Below are positions 21,801 through 33,800 of a stretch of 64,000 bases of DNA, piece by piece. The position numbers and the translations under genes were made by a program. The notes below the pieces were generated by a model. It did not search any database and had not been told where the DNA came from. It was given only the letters and a program-made list of their open reading frames with translations. Every line of letters begins with the position of its first letter. Position 1 is the first letter of the stretch. The stretch comes from Sclerodactyla briareus (Eukaryota > Echinodermata > Holothuroidea > Dendrochirotida > Sclerodactylidae): NCBI GenBank assembly GCA_026419785.1, contig JAODTK010002999.1, forward strand, positions 62,001-126,000, read 5' to 3'.

Positions 21801-24800
21801 GGCATTATTTACAATTTAAAGTCCTAAACTCATTAGATAATTGGCCTTTGTTGTCCTGTGATAGGATGAGTACCGTAGTGATGTACAGTATATAAATACC
21901 CTATGCTCTTATAGGATCTCCTTTTAATGCAATATTAGTGGGATCCATAAAATTAAGTGATGGCAGATGGCAGAGAATAATACAGGAAATTATTTATTTT
22001 ATAGATAAATATCATGTTTGCATTGAGAGTGGTGAAAGACATGTAACTGCCACTCTCACTCTCAGAATTTTGGCAGTCGTTCGCTAAGCCTGAAATTACA
22101 CTCTCTTTAAGGTCAGTGGAAGCGTAAAAGCAAATTTTTAAATGCAGCTGGCTCATTTTGAAACTTCCTTAGATGCAACAAAAGCGTATTTCATAACCCC
22201 TAAATCTCAATTCTGAGCTCCAAACTAATGTTTTCTTGTGTTATTCTGCATTTAAATGTGTCAGTCTTATGATGTCCCGCCGCGGGGAAACCAAAAAAGA
22301 ATCGCGTAATTGAATTACACAGCACTACTGATTTTTATCCATCCATAAGTAAAAAAGTGCAAGTTAACATTTTTCTCCGAAGTTAATAAAATCCTTTTTT
22401 ATATATATATTCTTAACAAATTTGTGAATTTGTATTCAAATCAGGTTTACCATGTCTCAGTGTGAGAGTTTTAGCGAAGTCAATTTGGTATCGGATTTTT
22501 ATTGGGGTGGCCTTTTTCTCCCCGCGTGGACGTCCATGAGAATCACGTAATAATGGCGTCCATCATTTTCGGTCTTATCGATGAATGTCGGCTTTGGGGT
22601 TGGATTTTCTCCATTATATACACTTCATAAAAAAGAATTTCATAATCTTCAAAGTTACGTTTCGCACTTCCACTGACCTTTAAAAAATCACGCAGAATTG
22701 CAGATTGGAATTGTAAAAGGACCACATTTCTGAGACTAAAGATCGTGGTGTGCTGGTGGTGTGTGCTAACAAACTCACACTGATTCCAGAAGAATTCTTG
22801 AGTTATGTGCTATTGATGAATACTGCATAGATTTCTGACAATAATAAGACACTTATCTTGAATAAATAATAAAACTCAGAAAGAAAAGCCTTATTCTTCA
22901 ACTCAAGAAACAAATTAATTCTGGCGGAATGAACTGCCGAGAAACTTAAAGGAAAAATTGGTGAATCAAAATACAGGAGCTGGCACTGATGAGATTTGCA
23001 AAATGTTTAGATTACAATTAGTTTGGTAGTGAAGATCTGTGTTATTTATGGGAAATATATACTTTGCAATATTCAACCCTTCAAGACCAACGCACAACTT
23101 AGGCACTGAATTGACCACCAAGAATCCAAATTTATAAACAATTTCCTGGGACTAAAGTAGACATATCCACCACTGTTGCCAAATTTGATAAATTATGCAA
23201 AAATAGACTGTATACTTAATTGGTTATATTTATGGTGAAAAATCTGATCAGTGTGTGTACCGGTTATTGTGTAACTGATGTCAAACTAATGTCCATACTG
23301 GGAGATAACTACAGTCGTCAGTAATTCAGGATTGCAAACAAGCTTCAAACAAATATATGCTAGGTAGAAGAAATTACCCTGCTAATTATTAGGGATAGGA
23401 GGAATGGGTAGGTGGGGACATGGGAAGTGGATAGAGACACGTGGTGGGGGTGAATGGGGAAGGGAGAATGCCAGACGAGGGGGAAGAAGTGATCTGGGAA
23501 AGTGGTTTTGGAAAAACGGAGGAACTGACAGGAATGTTTGGGGGGGAAGGGATGTTACATGTTTGGGGAAGGGGGGGGGGGAGTGGAGGGAATGACAAGT
23601 TAGGTAAAGGTAACAAGATAGTAAGAACTATGTTGTAAATTAACGAGAAAAAAAACAGAGTCGATAACAGTCCCGGCCGGTTAGTTCCGGCCGGAACTTT
23701 TTTGGCAAGTTCCGGCAGTTCTGAGTTCAGGTCGGAACCAAAAAATTTGGTGCGGTGCCAGCCCTAGAAAAATACACCTTGAATTCAGTCATCACCTAAA
23801 ATGGACTTCATTTGTGATTTGAAGATATGATTCAAACATGTATCAAAATGCGGTAGTACGAACATGTACTCAAAACTTTTTCAAATTCAGAATCCTCCCC
23901 TATAATTGTCATTTAAGTCATACTGTTATTTTTGTGTGTTCTAGATGACTATCATGACCTATTATCAGAAAGTTTTCTTCTAGGTCAACGTAGTTGAATG
24001 TACTCAGGAGTTTTTCAATTGTCAAAATTGTAACGGTAGTGTTACATTTGTAACATCAGAAAATACCCAATACTGGAATTTACTTGATGATATTAAAGGT
24101 GAATCAGACGTCTCAAAAAGTAGAGTAGAATTTACATTAACAGATCACACCATGATAGTAGGGTGCCATGAGTCACTTTACAGATCTTTCTCTTGTGTCC
24201 GTCAACTGTTACGTTTGTAAATCTGGTCAAATTGTCCAGCAATGTTTGAAGGAACACATGAAACCTGACAAATATTGGAAAAAGTCGTATTTTCTGATCA
24301 AAGTGCACCACAAATGAATCTCAAATTAGAAATTTCTCCTTAAAAAGTGGTTAGAATATTGTCTCACTATTATAACATTTGACACTTCGACCACCCGTTG
24401 AACTCATGTAAGTAGCAGAAGAACATTGCTGTGATGTTTAATTTTGACCCATGTGTGACCCAAGTACCCCATTACCATGGATAAGCCCAAATTAGCCCAC
24501 ACCTACTTTTGAAAATGTATTAGATGAATGTAACTCCGTTTCAAGATGACAGGCCCTCGTGCACCGAAGCGGCACAGTGATTGACCGCGTCACCCCCAAC
24601 CCCGGCTCTCACGCGCGCAGGGAGGAAGCACCGCATGCTCTCACGCTGCAGTACAACGCTTCACCCCCCACCACTGCATTCAGGACCAGAGTACAATTGG
24701 AAAAGCATGTTACTTGAAATTGTAAGAAAAAATATTTAAAAAAATCACTGGTATAATGCCAATAGTTGTATGTGACTCCAACTCCTAGAAGATAAAGTAT

Positions 24801-27800
24801 TGACATCTGAAATAATGTGTCTCCCATCTCCAGGCGGAGGGATGATAGATGGGTGCAGTGAATAATGCAAATCTAGTGTATGGGGGAGCTACGTCTCCCT
24901 GGCTATGAAGTATATACATTCTGAAATCAATGTGTCTCCGTCTCCAGGCGGAAGGAGGGGAGGGTAAGTGGGAATGGAAATGGGATTTAATGGGGGAGGA
25001 GAGATGGGGCGGCGTGAATAATGCAAGATATAGTTGTATGGACTCCCTCTCCTGGAATATAAAGGATATACATCGAAACAAGGTCTCGTCTCCAGGCGGG
25101 AGGGGAGGGTAGTGGAATGGCAAAGGGGGCAAAATTTTTGAATATGCAATTGTACCGTCATGGAATGATCTCAATAGGTAAGAAATGGGGCATTGATTGC
25201 ATAATGGGCATGATTGCATAATGTGTATACCGTATGGTAACTGGATACTTGTACATTGTATAGTTAGTGGTGGGGGCATGATTGCATAACGCTAGACCCA
25301 TGTATAGCCTACCTAGGCCTAGATGTATGTGATTAATTTCAAGGATTAGCTGAGGGGTGGGGTTTTAGGGTCAGATGGTATGATTGCATAACGTCTAGGC
25401 AACCATCTCGTTAAGACAAAAGTGCCCAACAGGGCATTAGATGGAAGGATAGTTGGTGTGTGCAAGAAGGACTTTATTGGTTCAGCACAATCAAAGAAGT
25501 TAACTGCCCTTTGAGGCCTTCTCGTTACCTTTTCCAGCAATACTATCAGGGAGCTTGTTCCATTTGGAAATGGTCTTTGGAAAAAAGGAGCCTTAAAAGC
25601 ATCGACCCATGGCAAGCTATATTTTCAAAGAGCTGGGTGTTAGACCTGGTATCACTAGTACGAGGAATAAAAACCCACTTGGGTAGGGACAGCTGCACTG
25701 TAATTTCTGATGGAGAATTTTATGGCAGGTGACAAGATCTCTTCCATGCTCAAGTGAATCCCAATTCAGGAAAGAGACAAATTCAGTTATACTGTAAGGC
25801 GGCAGGTAGCAAATGTACTGGCTCTGGATTTGATATTTTCTAATTTTCTTTTATCATGAAGTGTACAGTGACAACTACTTGGGACTGTTTTCCTTCCGTC
25901 TAGTTGAGGGCGCACATATATTTTTATAACCAACTCTTGAACATTGGGTGTACATTATCAAATTTCTAGAAAGAATTTAATGATTGGTGGCTTTGGCAGT
26001 AATGTTAGACATGTGATTGTCCAAGTTCTAAGGGTAACACCAAGTTAGGGGGTTTTTGACCGTGTCAAGGTGTTTGCCCTTAAAGACTGTAGATGGATCT
26101 GTGGGGCTTAATTTTTTAGGGTAGTGGTAATAACTCCATGACACTTAGAAGGATTGAAACTCATGAACCAATCCTTAGACCACTCAGTAAGAGAGTCCTT
26201 TTGAAAGTCTTTTTTTGGGAGTCCAATGGGTCGTCCAAGACGTCATCTGTCAGTACAAAAGGGCAATTGACAGGAAATAAGCGAACCACTAGAGGCACGA
26301 GTCAGGGGAGGTCTTTATGTCCAGTAGCCAGACAACCGAGGGGTCCAAGAAGGTACATTACCCTGCCGAACCCCATACTTCGCTTAACTCATAGTGGAGA
26401 TTCACTGTCAACGAGGGTTCTTTGGTACGATTTGAGAGGAAGTATTCTGCCCATTGCAGGTAGTCCTCTAAGCTCATAAAATTTCAAATTTATAAGGAGC
26501 TAGTGTCCGATGCGACACTTATCGAAACCTTTGTGAAGTCCAACAGGATACTGTAACTTGGGAAGGGTTATCAAGTTGGCAAGGTCATGGCAAGTGAGAG
26601 CAATTGGGAACTGTATATCTTTTGCTTATGAAAGACCATGTTGGTACGGGTGAGAACTTCATTCTCTTCTAGATGATTCATGAAGTCACTACCATAATTA
26701 TGCGCACGGATTTTTGCCAACTATCTGGTTATGCTCTCATATACCCTTCCGTGAAAAAGGTAGGCTACTAATCCCAACGATTGTTTTAACTCCATACAAC
26801 TTTCAATGCTAGTATCAAAGATCGATCGACTGGCTATACTAGACTATGAAACACTTTATGCAAACCACATACGATTATTTTTTACATACCTGTGTAGGCC
26901 TACCTACTGATATCTACAATCTTGATAGGGAAACTCATGAATTGGGGTAATTCTGGACCACTAGGTTGAAAAACTGTGCAAAGCACTCAGATCTCAATGA
27001 ACACCTTTGGACCAAGTTGTAATAGCATTGAATACAGAATAAAGAGAAAAACTAATATATTCTTCTAAAATGAAATATTTATTATTTCTCCTCCTTAATG
27101 GTAGAATCATTTCTGCAAGGTCGTTTGAAACTGTTGGGTCTATCAAGTGAACGTTGGGAAGCAATGTGAGCGAATTCGGACATTGACAAAAATGACAACA
27201 TGTAATGTTCATTATGAGTCCCATCACCAAGAACTGAGACTGAGTCTGAGTCATTCAATCCTCAGTCTGAGAGTCCCAGACCGAGTCCTCAAAATTGGTC
27301 TTGAGACTTGTCGGACTCGAGTTCTCCAACACTGGAATAAAGTGGAAAGGAGGTTGACTGCAGTCTGCGCAGGTGAAAGTATTTCAATATTTGACAGAGA
27401 AACATAACCTTTGTGGTGGTCAAAATATACATTGTACCTGTATTATAACAGGTATATATATTGATTCAATTATTCCTGTAAGTAATTAAATATTATCTTT
27501 AATGATAAATTAATTGACTGTTACAAAACATTAATCTACTAAAATATCCCTCTACTGTTAAATAGAACAGTCTAAAATTTGGTATCCGTAATATTTGGTA
27601 TATTTATTTGTTTTTCAGAAGCAATCTCAGTGTGCAGGAAGTCTTCCAAGAAGCTTACCTGTATAGTAGCCTAACCAGCAGAGACTCACTGTAAATTACG
27701 CATGAAAATTACTAGGAAAACTAGGAATGTCATTATTATACCACGAGGATGGATAATTCACATGACTGGGGGCCTCAGTGACATGTTGGCTCCTACATGA

Positions 27801-30800
27801 TAAGGAATACGTTTGCAGAGACTAACATACACTTGGATATTCCTCCACTGTAGATGTACGGGCAGTGATTTCCAATAGGTAATCTAGAAATTAGAGAGAC
27901 TCTGCATCTGTGTTTCTCTGTGATACGTTAGATATCTTTGTTTTGTTTTCTCCCAGCTCAGAGAAACGGTGTTCAGATTTGTCCAGGATGAGTTGGCAAC
28001 CCAAAGCTGCAGAAATTGATGCAACCGATGGATTTGAAGGAAGGAAGGTTAATTGTGCAACATATTTATCTGTAGGGACTAATGCACTTGGACTCATGGA
28101 TTTCTCTCAGGCTAATTTTTTCTTCAAGTTTGAAAAACAGTGACGCAGCATATATTTCCTACTCTTGACCTCCAGTAGGCAATTAGTGCATAGGGGTGCC
28201 CGATTTTATATAATTTTCAGAATTGGCCAGGTTCCAAGCATTAATTGAGGAGAACATGGTATACCACTTCATCCCCTGAATTGCCAGGCTTCCCCCAACC
28301 AGGTGAACTCTCCTGGGTTTGTTTTGGTTAGGTTTTTGACCAGGGTAATTTCTTTGAAGGTCACCTCGAGCAGTTCTGACTAACAGTACATAGACTGGGG
28401 TATGGAGGGTTTCCGCATAGAGAGGGGGGGGGGTATTGGTCGATTTTCCCCTTCCCTTGAAATTAGGGTGGGAATAATCCCCCTTTTTCTTTTTTGGCCT
28501 ATTTTTCCTGGTTTTTGAAGTATGTTTTCCCATTTCCTTTGTATTTCCACATGCAAATATCCCTTAGCGAGTGAGATTTGGCACCTTGAACCCTGTCAAA
28601 GGACTTTTTCCCCTCTTCATTACCAAGTTCCTGGCAGTATATAAGATGGACCAATTTCTACCTTTCTGTTCACCCAAGGACCTTGCAGAGATGGGCTATT
28701 TGGGCTACATGGAATCCCAGTGGCCAGTATGATATATAGTGCTTTCTTCCATTTTCCCTTTTTGCTTAGTGACTTCTGCAGAATACTAATCATGTTCACA
28801 ACTATATGCATATGCATAGGTTCTCTCATAGTAAATTCTCCTTCATGTGACATGACACAAAGTGCCCTATGATGGGATTTCACATGTCCCCTGTAGAACA
28901 AACAGTATGCAATCAATGATAACCTGGTTCCTGCAGGGTTTTTTTTTAGTACCTTTGCCGTTGCCATATTAAGGTCACTGCTTGCATGTCCCTCGTCTTC
29001 GAACATGTCCATTAATTAAGCCATAATCAAGGTCCCTTTCAACCCTTCTGCCCAACCTCAAAATGAAACCAGATTACAGTAGCTCAATTCAGGGCATGAT
29101 GCTCCCGAACCATAGATAACAGATCTTTGTTAATTTCCTGTTTAGGCTTTCCCTGATCCATTCAACCCCACCTATGCACTATTTGTGGGGATCATCCTCA
29201 CCTAAACCTGCCAGTTACCTATCCCTGAGGGTCGGTTAGGTTGTGTCTGGATCGATGATCAGTATTATCTGCAAAGTGCATCTTCGGCACTCTGCTTGGA
29301 AGGTGCTATACAGCGTTCAAAATAGCTGGTGTAACATTGCAAAATGCTCCTCAAATGAGCAAGTTTGCTACGCACTTTTGGAAGTACATAAGCAGTCCAA
29401 TTGTACACCAAACTATAGACAGCATACAGAGGTTTTCTAAAATTGCTACACAAGGTCTGGCATATTTTGATTGTGGTCTATATAAAAGTCCAGTGAAACT
29501 GCGACCGCACAGTCTGCCACTGTACTCAAACCAAAAGTCATGGAAGTCAGTTAGAGAACTGTGAGCCATAGGTCCCTAGATTGCCCTAAGCTTGCAGAGA
29601 AAAAAAAAACCTGGTTCCAGGAGGCATGTCAATGTCACCCTAGAGTACAAACCATGGCAATGATTCTTTTGTGAATGCACAGAATGGTCTTATTGCGATT
29701 GCGGGCGCGGAGGATCGTACTCTGAGATATGCGGAGAAATGCATTGCGGTTGCAACTGTAGTGCGGAGCCACTGCCAGGAACAAATCAGTGGCAGAGGCA
29801 TTGTATGGGTTTTGACTGACGAATCGGAGTGAGTGCTGTCAACTGATTCTTATTTCAACCTACAAGTGACAAGCTGAGATTGGACTAAATCAGTCAGTGA
29901 AGCTCTGGACTGCTGATCAATGGTAATGAGTTTGAATCCCCACATAGAATGAATCAGCTCTTCCTACAGTATGTGCCTCTAAGCACTTCCTCTTCTTGTT
30001 CCTCTATAACTGGGTGCTCATTGTGACTTGGGAGAAAGTAGAATACACCCAGCACTGTAATAGCTGCACTAATACTCTCTGGGATGTCAGAGTATGTGTT
30101 TCTTTGAGCTGTCTATGACCATTGGTAAGTGCTAAGTAATATGAAGTATGATAATATTGATACGATTGGATAGTGTTCACAAGCAGTGGGGCGAAGTGAG
30201 CCTTAGTGTTGGATAAATCATCAGGATGAAACTCCAGACACTGACATGTATCTGCCTGTTCTATGCCTCTCTCATCCTCCAGCTGAATGAAAATAGTGAA
30301 ATACTCAGATGAAGACTCCACTTCAATCCCTGCACAGTGTGTTGATGAATGACCATTAGGCTAGGATTCCATTTTTGTGTATGCCTGTCTGGGATGGATG
30401 TGATAATTACATGTTCCGGAAGAGAACACGCTCGCTATAGGGTTATTCGGAGAGACCTTAAAAATGCAGCAGCCCATGCATTTTGTTGTTGAATTGCTTT
30501 TCAAGGACGATATTCCTAGTATTCATTCGCAGTAGTACACATCGTGTACGCACTGGTACATTTCACCTATTCAGTGTCGGTTTGCTCTCATTGGAGAAAA
30601 AAAATCCTCTGTGAAACTAATATTTTCATTTGCAAATTAAATAAGCCTCACATGAATTTAAGATTTTTCACATGCATACTGGAACCACGTAATGCAACAA
30701 TGGGGCGATTCCTAGCCTAATACTCTGGTTGAGAAGATTACAGTAGGTAAAAGTCAACCAATACATCAACATACTTGTCTTCCAGGCCCACATGATAGTC

Positions 30801-33800
30801 ATACTGAATACTATAGAAATATTGCTATATTCTACGAATTCTTTCAAATAACAGTGGACAGTAGAGAGATAGGAAAAAATGAGTGAAATCTGCTCAACAA
30901 TACAGTTATTCAGGCTCACACTCTATTTATTCTCTCCATTTCACCCCAGGTTCAATTGAATTCATTTTGAGACCAACGTAATCCCACTCCTGGTACTCCT
31001 GTTTTTTCTCTCTATCTGCTTCAAGGAGTACGGTGGCCCACAGGACCGGCGGGGGTTGGGTTACCTGGATCACGGTGATCATGGAGGAGATGTCCAGGGC
31101 ATCTGGGTCTATTGCCCTGTCCTATGGCGCTCATTCAAACCTCTGCATCAACCAGCTGAGTAGGAACGGCAACGAGGAACAGAAACAGAAATACCTTCCA
31201 AAGGTGAGTTCCCCCACAGCAGTTCATCTTGATGATGAGGGTCCAATCTCACCTACTGATACTGATAAAGTGGCCCCCCTCCATATGCTTTATTTTCCCA
31301 GCTCTTCCAGTAGTTACTCAAAGAGAATGAAACTAGTTATTGTAACAATTTATCTTGTGCTGTGCATAAGCAGTGCAGTATGGAGAAAAAAAAAGTTTGC
31401 TATTGGATTGTTGCTCTATTGTTTTAGATGAGATTTATTACACTTTTCTTCTTCTGATGCTTCTCATAGATGTACAAGAAGAGGCAGATATCCTGTTAAG
31501 AAATTGGCAGAAAGGCCAAGATTTCTAGCAGAGGGTAGGACAATGTAATCTGGTAATACGGCAATGATGAAAGGAAGCCCAAAATATGCTGGATCATATT
31601 CGGGCACCCATAGATTAACCCTGGTAAGTTCATAAAAAACTATGTGCGAGTAATATCTGAGAAAAAAAAGAAAAAGAAAACACCACTAACATTTTGGTTT
31701 TAGGGCAGTCAATAGAGGTAGGAGTCTGAAATCCAGTGCTTCATTATTTTGACAGGCATATTCCGACGGTTCTCCTTTGAAAAGCAAATAGGTCTAGTTT
31801 GGAAAACAACCTGTTGCTCCATAGAGAGATTCTCCACAGTTTTCATGAGCTCTTACAGAGCCAGAAGCAAGGTAGAATATCTCCTGAAAATTTGAGCAGG
31901 GAGCGACAATATTTCTAGCAGTTTAGAAAGGCAATTGGAGAAATTGTCCAAATTATCATCCGAGGCTATAAAATTTCAGTTACTTGTTTCTCTGGTTGTC
32001 ATCTTGCAATACTCTATTTCCATAAACTTGCTGTGGGCTTGCCGTGACTCCCATCAGTCTTATAATAATTTTGTTAAGTTCTACGTACTAATGCATCTTT
32101 CAGCTCATACAGTGGTGAACACATTGGATCTTGACATGAGTGGGCCAATAGTGGTTGCGGAGTGGATTCATGAAGTGCAGAGCGGAACTAAAGGTGGTGA
32201 TATTTCACAAAAACTGTTATAGTTTATATTTCATGCTTTTTGTTTATTCAAGGCAAAGTGAAAGTCAGTGTGAAGTTTTGTTGCAATGTCAGATTGTTTG
32301 GTGATCAGGTGACCAAATATTTGAGCCCAAATTATCTTAATTGGGGGGTTCTCTCAATGTTTGTGTATATACCTCGCTGCTCCAATCAATTTTGTGCCAC
32401 ACAATATAGTCATGAAATGGCTTGTCCGCCAAATCAATGTCTAATTAGGAAGCATGCTTGAATGATAGCATTCACCTAGTGCACTTACATCGCCCTAGTG
32501 TGAGAGTGGGCATACGAGGCCAGCAATTTGGATGTGAAGGAGCAGTAGATTTCGTGAAATGAAAAACTATGTGTAGTAAACAAGTGGACGATGCATAATT
32601 TGAGCTCCAGCACATGGTGCAAGGTGGGGTCAGAAGTAATTTAGGAGAAGTTTTGACCGAAAGGTTCTTTGCAGGGTTAACATGCTTACCCCACAGATTG
32701 AATTTGGCAATCATAAAATGCAGCCATCATCAGTGACCAATTGTGCTCAACAATTTAAAGGATATGGTAGTTCAATGTGATTAATTTTCATCCCTAAAGG
32801 GCCATTTTGTCTGTGAGTAAATAATTGCATTTTAATGGTTTGAGCTATAGCACCATTGGTGCTCTAGTTGGAGCTGAGCAGGCTACTTCACTTTCCCAGA
32901 GACTGACATGGTGAACAGGATGATTGAGAAGGATTATATACTTCCTTGTTCACTTAGTGGGCTATAGTATCACATTAAGGAACGGCAACATAACAATCAA
33001 GGGTAAGAAAACAAATTGCATGCATTCCTGGATCAAGTAAAGGCACATGCTAATGAATAAAAAAAGTCACATGCTTCACTTTGAAACCTTCATTACCAAA
33101 TTATACTAGTTCAAAAATGTCATGTTACTTCTTGGTGTTGACATCCGGATTCTGGAGTCCTCCCATGAAATACTCTTTTCCCAGACCTCTCGACCAACTC
33201 ACGAAGGCCAGACCTGACCCAGCCATACCTCCAAAACTCCTGACCCAGTCTGAATTTGATTTCATTTGAATTTTGAATTCCTGGGTTCATGCCCCTGGCC
33301 ATATTGATCGTAGATGTGCACCCGCCATGACTCGCCTTCTCTTCACGACTGCTCAGGGGATACTATGTTGAGGCAGCGGTGTAACCGATCCCAACTGCTC
33401 CTGGGACCACCATTCCACGTCCCCCGTCCGAAAGGACGATCAGTGAAACTCCAGGATTCCACCTCTTCTCGGAAACATAGAGAGCAGAGTTCAGGTTCAA
33501 AGGACTGCACACGGCGGACTAACGAGACTTATTGCCTAATTATCCTGAAACACATCCCAGTGCCCCGCCTGCATTCAGCGGAATATTAAAGACAAATCCA
33601 GCGGACAAAAGGGTACTATTTAAAGTCATATGATGTCATTGAAAATATGACCAATCAAACTTTGTTTAATGTGCATAGCATGTTCGGTTATAAAGTTACG
33701 AATTTTTAAGATTAATAAATAATCCTGCCTAAGTTGGCATTTTTGCAAATTGGCAACATTTGATGATGTCATATCTACCAATTTTAGAGAAAATTTTAAG

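Larger units (their letters stand above)
21470..23767. mobile_element. Possible non-autonomous hAT-like element
   Basis: The right end at 23700-23767 reads, on the minus strand, CTAGGGCTGGCACCGCACCA, reminiscent of hAT-type ends (CAGGGxTGG). Inside it, GTTCCGGCCGGAAC and GAACTCAGAAC words recur in roughly inverted order at 21470-21560. No transposase or clear 8-bp target duplication is visible. Confidence 0.3.
18892..27956 (+). other. IVD intron 1 (9.1 kb)
   Basis: This intron holds the ~175-bp repeat at 19215-19690, duplicated blocks at 20640-21290, a possible hAT-like element at 21470-23767, the ~115-bp repeat at 24775-25140 and a CR1-like LINE at 25440-26715. The remaining sequence is AT-rich with nothing recognised. 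Confidence 0.75.

Noticed and set aside
24785..25279. 164-codon minus-strand frame
   Set aside because: It follows the ~120-bp tandem repeat, and its residues repeat with the same period.
26138..26479. 113-codon plus-strand frame
   Set aside because: It is antisense to a recognisable CR1-like LINE RT whose motifs explain the region.
32860..32900. TIGAL-like residues as the missing IVD exon
   Set aside because: The match does not extend to AMSEP or GSDV and there are no fitting splice sites.
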